Part shown: positions 9,209-18,874 of the stretch, piece after piece
Layout: each line of letters starts with the position of its first letter
Numbering within the stretch: position 1 is the first letter of the stretch
NCBI GenBank assembly: GCA_963796195.1
Contig: CAWCKS010000016.1
Coordinates: 151,997 to 215,996 of the forward strand
Reading direction: 5' to 3'
DNA length: 64,000 nucleotides
Source: CAWCKS01 sp963796195
GTDB lineage: Bacteria > Pseudomonadota > Alphaproteobacteria > Rhizobiales > Xanthobacteraceae
Program-made: the position numbers and the translations under genes
Notes under the pieces: generated by a model
What the model was told of the DNA's origin: nothing
The model's database searches: none
The model's input: only the letters and a program-made list of their open reading frames with translations

Positions 9209-10890
9209 ACCGCTTTGCCGAACTGCTCGACCGCCTCGCCTACGAACCCGGCCGCAACAACAAGCTGCGGCTGATCACGGCGTATTTTCGCGAGGCCAAA
9301 GATCCCGATCGCGGCTATGCGCTGGCCGCCATGACCGGCGCGCTGTCGTTCAAGCACGCCAAGGCCTCGTTGATCCGCGACCTGATCACGGCGCGCACCG
9401 ACCCCGTGCTGTTCGGCCATTCCTATGATTACGTCGGCGACCTCTCGGAGACGGTTGCGCTGATGTGGCCGAAGGCAACAGCGCTCACCAACAATGCACC
9501 GCCGCCGACGCTGACCGAAGTCGTCACGACGCTTGCCGGGCTGCCGAAGAAGGAACTGCCGGATCAGCTCGCGCGCTGGCTCGACGAACTCGACGAGACC
9601 GGGCGCTGGGCGCTGCTGAAGCTCGTTACCGGCGCGCTGCGCATCGGCATTTCCGCGCGGCTTGCCAAGACCGCGGCGGCAGCGCTGGGCGACAAGGACG
9701 TCCACGAGATCGAGCTGATCTGGCCGGGGCTGGTGCTGCCTTACACCGAGCTGTTCGCCTGGCTAGAGGGCCGCGCGGAGAAGCCGGTCAACCGCGACCC
9801 CGCGCCGTTCAAGCCGGTCATGCTGGCGCACGCAATCGAAGCAGAAGACTTCGCCGGATTGAACGCGGCGGACTTCATGGCCGAATGGAAATGGGACGGC
9901 ATTCGCGTGCAGGCAGTGTCGGGCCGCAATGAGGATCGCACCGTGGCAACGCAACTCTACTCGCGCACCGGCGAGGATATCACGCCGGCGTTTCCCGATC
10001 TGCTCAACGCGCTGCACAAGCCCGGCACCATCGATGGTGAGTTGCTTGTGGTGCGGGACGGCCGCGTGCAGTCGTTCAACGTGCTGCAACAGCGGCTCAA
10101 CCGCAAGACGGTGACGCCGAAGCTGATCAAGGAGTTTCCCATTCATCTGCGCGCCTACGACCTGCTCGCCGATGAAGCCGAAGACCTGCGCGAACAGCCG
10201 TTCGCGGCGCGCCGCGAGCGGCTGGAAGCGTTCGTGCAGGGCTTAAACACCTCGCGCGTCGATCTGTCGCCGCTCGTTACGTTCAACACGTGGGAGGAGC
10301 TTGCTGTCGCGAGGGATGATCCGGCGAGCGCCGGCGCCGGCGCGGACGCCGAGGCGGTCGAAGGCGTGATGCTGAAGCGGTGCGACGCGCCCTACCTGCC
10401 GGGCCGGCCGAAGGGCCCGTGGTGGAAGTGGAAGCGCGACCCGCACGTGATCGATGCGGTGATGATGTACGCCCAGCGCGGCCACGGCAAACGTTCATCG
10501 TTTTATTCGGATTACACCTTCGGGGTCTGGACCAAAGGCGACGATGGCGACGAGCTGGTGCCAGTCGGCAAGGCTTACTTTGGCTTCACCGACGAGGAGC
10601 TGAAGGAGATCGACCGCTTCGTGCGCAACAACACGCTTGCGCGGTTCGGGCCGGTCCGCGAGGTCGTGCACGAGCCCGACCAAGGGCTGGTGCTGGAGGT
10701 GGCGTTCGAAGGCCTGCAGCGTTCGACCCGTCACAAATCCGGCGTCGCCATGCGCTTTCCCCGCATCAACCGGCTGCGCTGGGACAAGCCACCGCGCGAG
10801 GCCGACAGGCTCGAGTCACTTGAACGGATGCTGAAAACCGAAGCGGCTAAACAAAATATAATGGAAACCGACCCAACGGACGCGTCTTGA
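9205..10890 (+). CDS. ATP-dependent DNA ligase (repair-cluster type)
   Basis: An intact 561-residue ATP-dependent ligase that seals nicks through a ligase-AMP intermediate. The N-terminal DNA-binding domain spans about residues 1-200. The adenylation motif I is EWKWDGIRVQ, with the nucleotidyl lysine near residue 229. Motif III-like GTIDGELLV, motif IV EGVMLKRCDAPY and motif V GPWWKWKRDPHVIDAVMMYAQ follow, then the OB-fold with LVLEVAFEGLQRSTRHKSGVAMRFPR. It is translationally coupled to the exonuclease upstream. This type is distinct from the NHEJ LigD and works with the Lhr helicase, MPE and Exo as a proposed nucleic-acid repair module, in some species linked to cisplatin resistance. Confidence 0.93.
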   Translation: MNRFAELLDRLAYEPGRNNKLRLITAYFREAKDPDRGYALAAMTGALSFKHAKASLIRDLITARTDPVLFGHSYDYVGDLSETVALMWPKATALTNNAPPPTLTEVVTTLAGLPKKELPDQLARWLDELDETGRWALLKLVTGALRIGISARLAKTAAAALGDKDVHEIELIWPGLVLPYTELFAWLEGRAEKPVNRDPAPFKPVMLAHAIEAEDFAGLNAADFMAEWKWDGIRVQAVSGRNEDRTVATQLYSRTGEDITPAFPDLLNALHKPGTIDGELLVVRDGRVQSFNVLQQRLNRKTVTPKLIKEFPIHLRAYDLLADEAEDLREQPFAARRERLEAFVQGLNTSRVDLSPLVTFNTWEELAVARDDPASAGAGADAEAVEGVMLKRCDAPYLPGRPKGPWWKWKRDPHVIDAVMMYAQRGHGKRSSFYSDYTFGVWTKGDDGDELVPVGKAYFGFTDEELKEIDRFVRNNTLARFGPVREVVHEPDQGLVLEVAFEGLQRSTRHKSGVAMRFPRINRLRWDKPPREADRLESLERMLKTEAAKQNIMETDPTDAS

Positions 10891-10953
10891 CCGGCCGATC
10901 TGGCTCCCCAACTGGGTTGTTGCTATAAAGGTGCTTCGGCAGGAGACGACCAA

Positions 10954-11259
10954 ATGCCCGAAAGCGTGAAGGAATTGCCCGCGCAGCACGACAACCTGTC
11001 GCGCTTTCTCGGCGGCTCGCCGCTCACAGTGACATTCCGCCTCGTGCTGCTGTCGGTCCTGGTCGGCGTCGTGCTCGCCGCGATCGGCTTCGATCCCTGG
11101 AACATCATTCACAGCATCCGCCTCCTGTTCCAGCGGCTCTACGAGTTCGGCTTCGACGCGATCAACTGGGTCTGGCGCTACTTCCTGCTCGGCGCGGTCG
11201 TTGTCATCCCGATCTGGCTCATCACGCGGATTGCCAGCACTTCGCCGCCGCGCCGCTGA
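10954..11259 (+). CDS. Small integral membrane protein (possibly DUF6460)
   Basis: A 101-residue protein with two predicted membrane helices (VLLSVLVGVVLAAIGF and YFLLGAVVVIPIWLI) joined by an amphipathic stretch FDPWNIIHSIRLLFQRLYEF. A Shine-Dalgarno-like CAGGAG precedes ATG 10954. It recalls small alphaproteobacterial proteins annotated DUF6460, but that name is from memory of the family, not verified. It lies between the ligase and the MATE gene on the same strand; a functional link is not evident. Confidence 0.7.
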   Translation: MPESVKELPAQHDNLSRFLGGSPLTVTFRLVLLSVLVGVVLAAIGFDPWNIIHSIRLLFQRLYEFGFDAINWVWRYFLLGAVVVIPIWLITRIASTSPPRR

Positions 11260-11277
11260 GCGAGCCAACCTGACCGC

Positions 11278-12603
11278 GTGAATTCACCCACCGAGGTCAC
11301 GACTACAAAAGTCTTCGCCATCGCGGGACCCGCGATGGTGGCGAACCTGACGACGCCGCTGCTCGGTATCGTCTCGACCTCGGCGATCGGCCGGCTCGGC
11401 GACGCCGCCCTGCTCGGCGGCGTCGCGATGGCCGCGATCGCGTTCGATTGCGTGTTCTGGCTGTTCGGTTTTTTGCGCATGGGCACCGTGGCGTTCACGG
11501 CGCAGGCGCTCGGCGCCCAGGACCGTGTCGAGATCCGCGCGGTGCTGGCGCGATCGCTGATCATCGCTGCCATCATCGGCGTGTCGCTGGTCGTGCTGCA
11601 ACGACCGCTGGCGAGCCTGATCTTCGGCCTGATGGGCGGCAGCGAGGCTGCGACCGCGGCCGCAAACCGCTACTTCGCGATCAGGATGTGGTCGGCGCCG
11701 TTTGCGCTCGCCAATTACGTGCTGCTCGGCTGGTTCGTCGGCCAGGCCCGGATGCGCACGGCGCTGTCGCTCCAGCTCGCCATCAACTTCACCAATATTC
11801 TTGCGACCATCGCCCTCGTCATCGTACTCGACTACGGCATTGCCGGCGCGGGCGCGGCGGCGGTCATCGCCGAGGCAACCGGCGCGCTGTTCGGATTCAT
11901 CGCCGCGCGAAAGCTGCTCCGCGGCGGCTTTAGCGGGCTTCGCCGCGTCGTGTTCGACCGCGCCCGCGTGCTGCGGCTGATATCGGTCAACCGCGACATC
12001 ATGATCCGTACCGCGTCGCTGATCGCGGCGTTCTTCTTCTTCACCGCGCAGGGCGCCCGCGCCGGCGAGATCACGCTCGCAGCCAACGCCGTGCTGAACA
12101 ACTTCATGATGATCGGTTCTTTTTTCCTGGACGGCCTTGCCAATGCGGCCGAGCAACTCTGTGGCCGCAGCATGGGCAGCGGCGACGGCAACGCCTTCCG
12201 CAAGGCGGCGCGGCTGGTCTCCGGCTGGTCGTTCGGTTTTGGCGTCGCGATCTCCGCGATCTTTCTTCTGTTCGGGAGCGGCTTGATCGACGTCATGACC
12301 TCGAATGTGAACGTTCGCGCGACCGCGCGAACGTTTCTGCCCTATGCGGCGCTGGGGCCGACCTGCGCGGTGATGGCCTACTGCTTTGACGGAATTTACA
12401 TCGGCGCGACCTGGGCGCGCGACATGCGCAACCTGATGATCGCGGCGCTCGCGACCTATCTCGCCGCCTGGTACCTGCTGCAGGGCTTCGGCAACACCGG
12501 CCTGTGGATTTCGTTCTTGATCTTCCAGATGTCGCGCGGCCTTTATCAGGGTGCGCGGTTCCCGACGCTGGCACGACGTTCATTTGAAGGAGCAAGGGCA
12601 TGA
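11278..12603 (+). CDS. MATE family multidrug/toxin efflux transporter
   Basis: A 441-residue inner-membrane antiporter of the MATE/DinF type with about 12 hydrophobic segments arranged as two six-helix halves. MATE hallmarks include FAIAGPAMVANLTTPLLG in helix 1, AFDCVFWLFGFLRMGTVAFTAQ in helix 2 and DGLANAAEQLCGRSMG in the equivalent position of the second half. The start is GTG 11278, 18 bases after the previous stop. Its stop overlaps the next ATG by four bases, so it is translationally coupled to the MBL gene. The substrate is not predictable. Confidence 0.9.
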   Translation: MNSPTEVTTTKVFAIAGPAMVANLTTPLLGIVSTSAIGRLGDAALLGGVAMAAIAFDCVFWLFGFLRMGTVAFTAQALGAQDRVEIRAVLARSLIIAAIIGVSLVVLQRPLASLIFGLMGGSEAATAAANRYFAIRMWSAPFALANYVLLGWFVGQARMRTALSLQLAINFTNILATIALVIVLDYGIAGAGAAAVIAEATGALFGFIAARKLLRGGFSGLRRVVFDRARVLRLISVNRDIMIRTASLIAAFFFFTAQGARAGEITLAANAVLNNFMMIGSFFLDGLANAAEQLCGRSMGSGDGNAFRKAARLVSGWSFGFGVAISAIFLLFGSGLIDVMTSNVNVRATARTFLPYAALGPTCAVMAYCFDGIYIGATWARDMRNLMIAALATYLAAWYLLQGFGNTGLWISFLIFQMSRGLYQGARFPTLARRSFEGARA

Positions 12604-13334
12604 AACTGCAATTTGTCGGATGCGGCGATGCGCTTGGTTCCGGCGGCCGTTACAATACCTGCTTCCACGTCACTGGAGCGCATGCGAATTTCCTGATCGA
12701 CTGCGGCGCCTCTTCGCTCCCGGCGCTGAAGAAGCTCGGCATCGCGCGCGATGGCATCAACCTCATTCTGATCACGCACTTTCACGGTGATCATTTCGGC
12801 GGCCTGCCGTTCCTCCTGCTCGACGCCCAGTTCACGCGCCGCGGCCGGCCGCTCACCATCGCCGGGCCCGTCGGGATCAAACGCAAGCTCACCGACCTGA
12901 TGGAGGCGCTGTTCGAAAATTCCTCCAAGACGCAGCAGCGCTTTGCGCTAGAGGTCGTCGAGCTCGAGCCGCAGCAGATGCGCGAATTCGGTCCGGTCAA
13001 GGTCACGCCGTATCCGGTCGTGCACGGCGAATCCGGCGGGCCGTTTCTCGCTTATCGCATCGAAGCGGAGGGCCGCACCATCGCCTACAGCGCCGACACC
13101 GAGTGGACCGACACGCTGATCCCAACGGCGCGCAATGCCGATCTCTTCATCTGCGAGGCCTATTACTACGACCGCGTGGTCAAGAACCACCTCGACCTGA
13201 AGACGCTGGAGCAGCATCTACCAGCGATTGCGCCGAAAAAGCTCGTGCTCACGCACATGAGCGACGACATGCTTGGAAGGCTCGACGAGCTGCCGCACGC
13301 AACTGCAAGCGATGGTTTGGTGATCGAGCTCTGA
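12600..13334 (+). CDS. MBL-fold metallo-hydrolase (RNase Z-like)
   Basis: A 244-residue metallo-beta-lactamase-fold enzyme. The metal site HxHxDH is ITHFHGDHFGG near residue 60, followed by VHGESGG (His), YSADTEW (Asp) and LTHMSDD (His). The architecture is that of RNase Z-like hydrolases lacking the long flexible arm, so tRNA 3' processing is possible but not shown. Overlap with the MATE gene (ATGA) suggests they are made together. It converges on pyrD with a three-base gap. Confidence 0.87.
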   Translation: MKLQFVGCGDALGSGGRYNTCFHVTGAHANFLIDCGASSLPALKKLGIARDGINLILITHFHGDHFGGLPFLLLDAQFTRRGRPLTIAGPVGIKRKLTDLMEALFENSSKTQQRFALEVVELEPQQMREFGPVKVTPYPVVHGESGGPFLAYRIEAEGRTIAYSADTEWTDTLIPTARNADLFICEAYYYDRVVKNHLDLKTLEQHLPAIAPKKLVLTHMSDDMLGRLDELPHATASDGLVIEL

Positions 13335-13337
13335 GCG

Positions 13338-14433
13338 TCAGATCGGCCAGGGTTCGGCGGTGATCTGGGCGGCATCAGCGCCGACGATCTCCGACAGCGA
13401 CTTGTGCCGGGTGCGCTCCAGCGTCGAGACGAGATCGCGCTTGATCTCCTCGATCAGGCCGAGGCCCTTGAACACCAGCGACGAATAGAGCTGGACCAGC
13501 GTCGCGCCGGCGCGGACCTTCATCAGCGCAGTGCCACCGGAATCGATGCCGCCGACCCCGATCAGCGGGAACGCGCCCTCGACCCGCACGTAAGTCTCCG
13601 CCAGCATCCGTGTCGATAGCTTGAACAGCGGACGCCCGGAGAGGCCGCCCTGCTCGATTGCGCGTTCGACGTCGCGCAGGTTCGGCGGCCGCATCAAGGT
13701 GGTGTTGGCGATGATCATGCCGTCGACGCGGCGGCTCCGCGCAATCTGCACGACATCGTCGAGTTCGCTGAGCGACAGGTCGGGCGCGATCTTGAGCAGC
13801 ACTGGACAGTCGCCGGCGCGCGCCCGCGACCGCTCGCGCGCGTCGATCACGCGCGACAGCAGATTGTCGAGCGCCGAGGCCTGCTGCAGGTTGCGCAGGC
13901 CCGGTGTGTTCGGCGAGGACACGTTGACGGAGAAATAGCTCGCCACCGGCGCAAAAGTCTCGATCAGCTTGACATAGTCGGCGGTGCGATCGACCGAAGT
14001 CCTTGTTGGCGCCGACATTGACGCCGATGATGCCGCCATGATGGGCGCGCGCCGCAAGCCGCCGCAACACCACCTCGGCGCCGTCATTGTTGAAGCCCAT
14101 GCGGTTGATGACGGCATTATCGGGCGTTAGCCGAAACAGTCGCGGCCGCGCGTTACCGACCTGCGGGCGCGGCGTCACCGTGCCGATTTCGACAAAGCCG
14201 AAGCCGAGCCGCAGCAGCGCGTCCGGCACTTCGGCGCTCTTGTCGAAGCCGGCGGCAAGCCCGACCGGATTGGGAAAGTTGAGGCCAAAGGCACGCGTCG
14301 CAAGCCGCGGATCATCCTCGCGGCGGCGGCCCTGCGGCAACAAGCGCAGGCCACTGATGGCAAGGCGATGCGCCTCCTCGGCATCGATCCGGCGCAGCAA
14401 TGGCAGGGTCAATGCATCGAACGCACGGATCAC
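13338..14433 (-). CDS. pyrD: Dihydroorotate dehydrogenase (quinone), class 2, frameshifted near 13999
   Basis: A membrane-associated flavoenzyme that oxidises dihydroorotate to orotate in pyrimidine synthesis, passing electrons to quinone. The N-terminal helix (MIRAFDALTLPLLRRIDAEE) and NPVGLAAGFDKSAEVPDALL, IGTVTPRPQ and INRMGFNNDGAEVV mark class 2. The frame reads GVNVGANKD, then an extra base near 13999 shifts it; the alternate frame gives SVDRTADYVKLIETF and FSVNVSSPNTPGLR, whose serine is the class 2 catalytic base. GVGGIDSGGTALMKVRAGA binds FMN phosphate. The span is 3n+1, consistent with a single inserted base in an essential gene. It overlaps the DUF952 gene by four bases. Confidence 0.93.
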
Positions 14434-14774
14434 GGCGACAGCTCCGGAAGCTGATGCGTACCGTCAGAGCGCAAGGGCATGTCGAACACGTCCGTGACCG
14501 CTGCGAGATCAAGCTCGGCGTAGAGATGGGGGAACAGCGCGCCCTCGCGCGCCGGCTCCCAGCGCAACTTGTTGCCGAGCGCGGCGGCGTCGATGGCAAT
14601 CAGGAACAGGCCCTTCTGGCCGGCGAAATGCTTGCGGGCCGTCGAGTCCACCTGCTGGGCGGTCGAGAAGTGGATGAAGCCGTCGCTAAGATCGACCTCG
14701 CTGCCGCGATAGACGCCCTGTCGCTCGGCCTCGCGCCAGGCCGATGCCGAGCAAATCTTGTAAATCGTGGGCAC
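14430..14774 (-). CDS. DUF952 family protein
   Basis: A 114-residue protein with the DUF952 pattern: IYKICSASAWREAERQG at the N-terminus, DGFIHFSTAQQV in the middle, LFLIAIDAAALG and LRWEPAREGALFPHLYAELD. GTG 14774 is chosen as the start because the family begins just before IYKI; a longer upstream extension has no family support. Its stop overlaps the pyrD start, a pairing often seen in rhizobia, so it is co-transcribed with pyrD. The biochemical role is unknown. Confidence 0.85.
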   Translation of the reverse strand: MPTIYKICSASAWREAERQGVYRGSEVDLSDGFIHFSTAQQVDSTARKHFAGQKGLFLIAIDAAALGNKLRWEPAREGALFPHLYAELDLAAVTDVFDMPLRSDGTHQLPELSP

Positions 14775-15027
14775 CGTAGGATTCTTCGTTTTGTGTTGTG
14801 TTTGAGCTGCTTTTTGGACGCTAACCGTCCGAAAGCCGTGCAGGCCTTGGGACCGTAGTGTCGCGGACCTGCAATCGCAAGGGCGGATCGGGTGCGGCAT
14901 TTCTGATCCGCGCGGCTCGCGATATGCTTCGGATGTGCGTGTCCTTTTGGACAAACGAAGACGCTTCTCCGGGAAAACCGGTGCCCATCCCCGATCGAGT
15001 CGAGGACATGCTTTTCCGGGACATGTG

Positions 15028-15408
15028 CTATGGTCGGCACTCTTCGAAGATCAGCGTCTCGTACCACTTGCGCTCGTCGGTGGGCGACGGCCAGGCGCCC
15101 GTGTGCTTGGGAGGCGGTCCACACACCGCAGGCAACTTGGCAAGCTCGGTCAGCACCGTGACGCGCGTGCGGTAGGCGCTGCACTTGGCGGTCACGCCAG
15201 CGGTGCTGGCGGCCTTCAAGTCGCGATCGGCCTGTTCGAGCGCCGCCTGCGAGCGCCCAACAAGCGTTTCGCAATCGACACGCTCCGCCGGCCACCACGT
15301 GTAGGCCGCCGCAGCGCCGATCGCGGCGAGCACAACGGCCATGCCAAACACCTTACCGCGGCTGGCGCGGCGACGTCCTGGACCTGATGACCAGACGTTT
15401 CTCGTCAA
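15028..15408 (-). CDS. Small single-pass membrane-anchored protein
   Basis: About 126 residues if the TTG at 15408 (overlapping the lysK stop) is used, or about 104 from ATG 15342. The N-terminus is basic (RRRASRGK), followed by one hydrophobic helix (VFGMAVVLAAIGAAAAYTWW) and a mostly helical exported or periplasmic domain with three cysteines (CETLVG, AKCSAYRT, PAVCGPP) and a further C-terminal one (FEECRP). No family is recognised. The tight placement behind lysK suggests read-through transcription. Confidence 0.65.
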   Translation of the reverse strand: MTRNVWSSGPGRRRASRGKVFGMAVVLAAIGAAAAYTWWPAERVDCETLVGRSQAALEQADRDLKAASTAGVTAKCSAYRTRVTVLTELAKLPAVCGPPPKHTGAWPSPTDERKWYETLIFEECRP

Positions 15409-17037
15409 TCCGTCCTCTTCAATGCCGCATCGATCATGGCAATCGAGTTGCCGAGACCGTAGACCGCAACGAATGAACCGAAGCGTGGGCCCTTCTCCTG
15501 GCCGAGCAGGACCTGGTAGAGCATGTTGAACCATTCGAGCGACACGCCGGGCCGGCCATCCTTGCCCTTCTTGACGCTGTCAAGAAACGGTTCGCGCCGG
15601 CCGATTTCGTACAAGACGTTCTGGATGTCCTCGGCGACCGCGTCATCAGGCAGACGCGCCAGCGCGTCGCGCAAATCGGTCAACGCGACGCGCTCGCTCG
15701 CGGTCGGTTCGCGGAACCGCTTCGTCGGCAGCACGAAGTCGCGATAGTAATTGATGGCATAACCAACCAGCGCATCGAGCTTCGGGTGTGTCTTTGGCGT
15801 CACGCCAGGGCGGTAGCGGCCAATGAAGCCCCACAATGTTTCCGCGTTCTCCGCATTCGACGATGACACCAGCGTCAGCAGCATCTGGAACGTCACCGGC
15901 ATGTCGGACGCCGGCGGATGCCCGCTGTGAATGTGCCAGGCCGGATTGCCGAGCTGCTGCTTCAGATCTTGTCGCGGATAGCCGTCGACAAATTGCTGGT
16001 AGTCGTCGACATTGCGCGGAATGACGTCGAAATACAGTCGCTTCGCTGACTTCGGCTCGCGGTACATGAACAGCGACAGCGACTCCGGCGACGCATAGCG
16101 CAGCCATTCGTCGATGGTAAGCCCGTTGCCCTTCGACTTTGAAATCTTCTGGCCATTCTCGTCGAGGAACAGCTCATAGTTGAAGCCTTCCGGCGGGGCA
16201 CCGCCCATCGCCAGACAAATCCGACCCGACAGCTTCACCGAGTTCGATCAAATCCTTGCCGGCCATTTCGTAGTCGACGCCGAGCGCGAACCAGCGCATC
16301 GCCCAATCGGCCTTCCACTGGCACTTGACATGGCCGCCGGTGACCGCGGTCTCGACCTTCTCGCCGTACTCGGGATCGACGTAGACGATGGTCCCCTTCT
16401 TGACGTTGCGCTCGACCATCGGGACGTAGAGCACCTGGCCGGTCTTCGGACTGATCGGGAGAAACGGCGAATAGGTCGCGCGCCGCTCCGGCCCGAGTGT
16501 CGGCAGGATGATGTCCATCGCCTTGTCGTAGACCTCGAGCAGGCGCAGCATCGCCGCGTCAAAGCGGCCCGACGTGTAGTAGTCGGTCGCGCTGGCAAAC
16601 TCGTAGTCAAAGCCGAAGCGATCGAGGAACGCGCGCAGCCGCGCGTTGTTGTGGTGACCGAACGATGGATACTCATTTGAAAATGGGTCCGGCACCCGCG
16701 TCAGCGGCTTGCCGAGATGCGCCGTCAACATCTCCTTGTTCGGTACGTTGTCCGGAACCTTGCGGAAGCCGTCCATATCGTCGGAGAACGCGAGCAACCG
16801 CGTCTTGATCTTGTCGTCGGTCAGGACGTGAAAGGCGTGCCGCACCATCGAGGTGCGCGCGACTTCACCGAAGGTGCCGATGTGCGGCAGCCCCGACGGG
16901 CCGTAGCCGGTCTCGAACAACACCTCGTCTGTCGGTTTCTTCTTCAGTCGGGCGACAAGCTTGCGCGCCTCCTCGAACGGCCACGCGCTGGACTGCTCGG
17001 CAACCTTGCGCAGGTCATCGGGGGTTACGGTTAACAT
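15405..17037 (-). CDS. lysK: Lysine--tRNA ligase, class I, frameshifted near 16243
   Basis: A class I lysyl-tRNA synthetase, the archaeal-type enzyme that replaces LysS in many alphaproteobacteria. The HIGH-like motif is GYGPSGLPHIGTFGE near residue 45 and the KMSKS-like motif is QKISKSKGNGL. The N-terminal frame runs to YEMAGKDLI, where one extra base near 16243 breaks it; the other frame resumes DSVKLSGRICLAMGGAPPEG through the helical anticodon-binding region to the stop at 15405. The span is 3n+1. The gene is essential unless a lysS exists elsewhere, so the break is likely a sequence error. Confidence 0.94.
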
Positions 17038-17103
17038 AATGTCCTTCTCTTTCAGGCGCGGAACACTATCAGCGCGGCGGCATCAGCGAAACCGCGAGAT
17101 CTT

Positions 17104-17991
17104 TCAAAATGGATTGACCGAGAAATAACGCAGCCAGAGATCGGTGTAGTGGCCCTTCTCCCAGACCCGGAACATTGCCCAGTTCAGGGCCTGGCGCAGC
17201 ACGTCATTGCCGCGCCGGACCGCAATGCCGACGCCTTCGCCAAAATACCGGCTCTCCAGGAACGGACCGCCGGAGAATGCGCAGCACTCGCTGGAGTCGG
17301 TACCGTTGATCCAGAACGAGAGCGCGATGGCGTCGCCGAAAATCAGGTTGACCTCGCCGCGGCGCAGCGCCTGCCGCACGGCATCGTCATTGGCATAGCT
17401 GACGATTTCGGCATCGGTGAAGAACGCCCGCAGGTAAGCCTCGTGCGACGATCCGGCGATGACGCCGATCTTCTTGCCCTCCAGATATTCGGGGCGGACG
17501 TTGTCCATCACGCTGTCGCGGCGCGAGACGAAACGCGCCGGCGTGCGATAGTATGGATCGGTGAAATCGACCTTGGCGCGCAGCGCCGACGTCACCGCCA
17601 TCGAGGCGATAATGGCATCGCCGCGGTTGGTGTTCAGCGAATCGATCAGGGTTTCGAACCGCCGCATCTGGACGGTGCAGGTGACCCCGATCTCGTCGCA
17701 AAGCATCTTTGCGAACTCGACGTTGAAGCCGGCCGGGTTGCCGTCGGAGCCGGCAAAATTGAACGGCGGATAATCCGTCTCGGTCAGGAAGCGGATCACG
17801 GTCAGGCGCGACATGTCGGGCCGATCCGGCCGCCGCCGCGGATCCCAGAATCCAGGCACCGCCTGTGCCCCGGGCGACGTGCGCGACGCGGTATCCTGCG
17901 CGCGCGCAACGTGATGCGGCGGCGCCAGCAGCAGCGCGCTCGCAACAACGCCGAGCAAGGCAGTCTTGATCGTGGGGGGCAAGGCTCGCAT
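17104..17991 (-). CDS. Periplasmic solute-binding protein, family 3 (amino-acid type)
   Basis: A 295-residue protein with a signal peptide (TALLGVVASALLLAPPHHVARA). The SBP_bac_3 fold is shown by IRFLTETDYPPFNFAGSDGN, GFNVEFAKMLCDEIGV, RRFETLIDSLNTNRGDAIIA, DFTDPYYRTPARFV, GKKIGVIAGSSHEAYL and GIAVRRGNDVLRQALN. It should bind an amino acid or a related small solute in the periplasm for uptake or sensing. No permease or ATPase gene lies next to it, so it is an orphan here. Start ATG 17991. Confidence 0.88.
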   Translation of the reverse strand: MRALPPTIKTALLGVVASALLLAPPHHVARAQDTASRTSPGAQAVPGFWDPRRRPDRPDMSRLTVIRFLTETDYPPFNFAGSDGNPAGFNVEFAKMLCDEIGVTCTVQMRRFETLIDSLNTNRGDAIIASMAVTSALRAKVDFTDPYYRTPARFVSRRDSVMDNVRPEYLEGKKIGVIAGSSHEAYLRAFFTDAEIVSYANDDAVRQALRRGEVNLIFGDAIALSFWINGTDSSECCAFSGGPFLESRYFGEGVGIAVRRGNDVLRQALNWAMFRVWEKGHYTDLWLRYFSVNPF

Positions 17992-18081
17992 CAGAGAATT
18001 TATGGCGGCGGCGGGGCAAATACGTGGTGCGCCTTATAGACGATTTGGCGAACCCGGTGTCAGCCGTTCAGGTGCGAAAGA

Positions 18082-18675
18082 TCAGATGTAGTGCTTGAGG
18101 TCGGCGGCCGCCTCTTCCGGCTTGCGGTCAAGTTTGAAGGGCGCGACGAAGCGGCCGTTGCGATCCATCAGATACACCATGGCCGAATGGTCCATGGTGT
18201 AGTCGCCGTCCTTGCCCGGCACCTTCTTGGCATAGACCCGGTACTCGCTGAGCATTTTGGCGACCGCCTCAGGATCGCCGGTCAAGGCTCCCAGGTGCGG
18301 GTCGAAGCTCGACAGGTAGTCCTTCATGATGGCGGGGCTGTCGCGCTCCGGATCGACCGAGACGAAATAGGCGTTAACGCGATCGGCATCCTTGCCCATG
18401 GCCTTCAAAACTTCCGAGATGTCGAACAGCGTGGTCGGGCAAATGTCCGGGCAGTGGGTATAGCCGAAGAACAGCAGTGTCGGCTTGCCCTGCAGCTTGT
18501 CCGCGGTGACGGTTGCGCCGCTCTGGTCGACCAGCTGGAACGGCCCGCCGATCGCGGCAGGCGCCATGGCGCCGCGGGGGCCGTCGAGCAGCCACATCAT
18601 CAGCGCAAGCCCGATCGCAAGGCTGCCGGCGAACACGGCAACGATGGTCAGGGGTCTCGTTCCGCGCTCGCTCAT
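18082..18675 (-). CDS. SCO1/SenC/PrrC family copper-binding thioredoxin-fold protein
   Basis: A 197-residue membrane-anchored periplasmic protein with one N-terminal helix (TIVAVFAGSLAIGLALMMWLL) and a thioredoxin fold. Copper ligands are the CxxxC of GYTHCPDICPTTL and the distal histidine in YTMDHSAMVYL. The family delivers Cu(I) to the CuA centre of cytochrome c oxidase or acts in redox signalling. The length is standard. No oxidase genes are adjacent. Confidence 0.93.
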   Translation of the reverse strand: MSERGTRPLTIVAVFAGSLAIGLALMMWLLDGPRGAMAPAAIGGPFQLVDQSGATVTADKLQGKPTLLFFGYTHCPDICPTTLFDISEVLKAMGKDADRVNAYFVSVDPERDSPAIMKDYLSSFDPHLGALTGDPEAVAKMLSEYRVYAKKVPGKDGDYTMDHSAMVYLMDRNGRFVAPFKLDRKPEEAAADLKHYI

Positions 18676-18874
18676 CGTCGATTAAGGCCCATGGCTTGCT
18701 TGAGCCGCCAGACGCCCGGCGACGGCCATGACTTAAGCCGCCACGGACGGCCAGACAAGGTGAAGACAGGGCAGCGAAAGGCGTTCAAGCTCAGCCTGAC
18801 CAGGTAGCAGGGCGCCAAAACGCAAGTGGCCGGGGAGGCCCCGGCCACGATCAAATGAGGCTATTGGTTCGCGG

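Noticed and set aside
14941..15030. GGGAAAACCGGTGCCCATCCCCGATCGAGTC-like segment as a named repeat
   Set aside because: It resembles a degenerate dispersed element, but no second copy is visible in the window, so it was not annotated.
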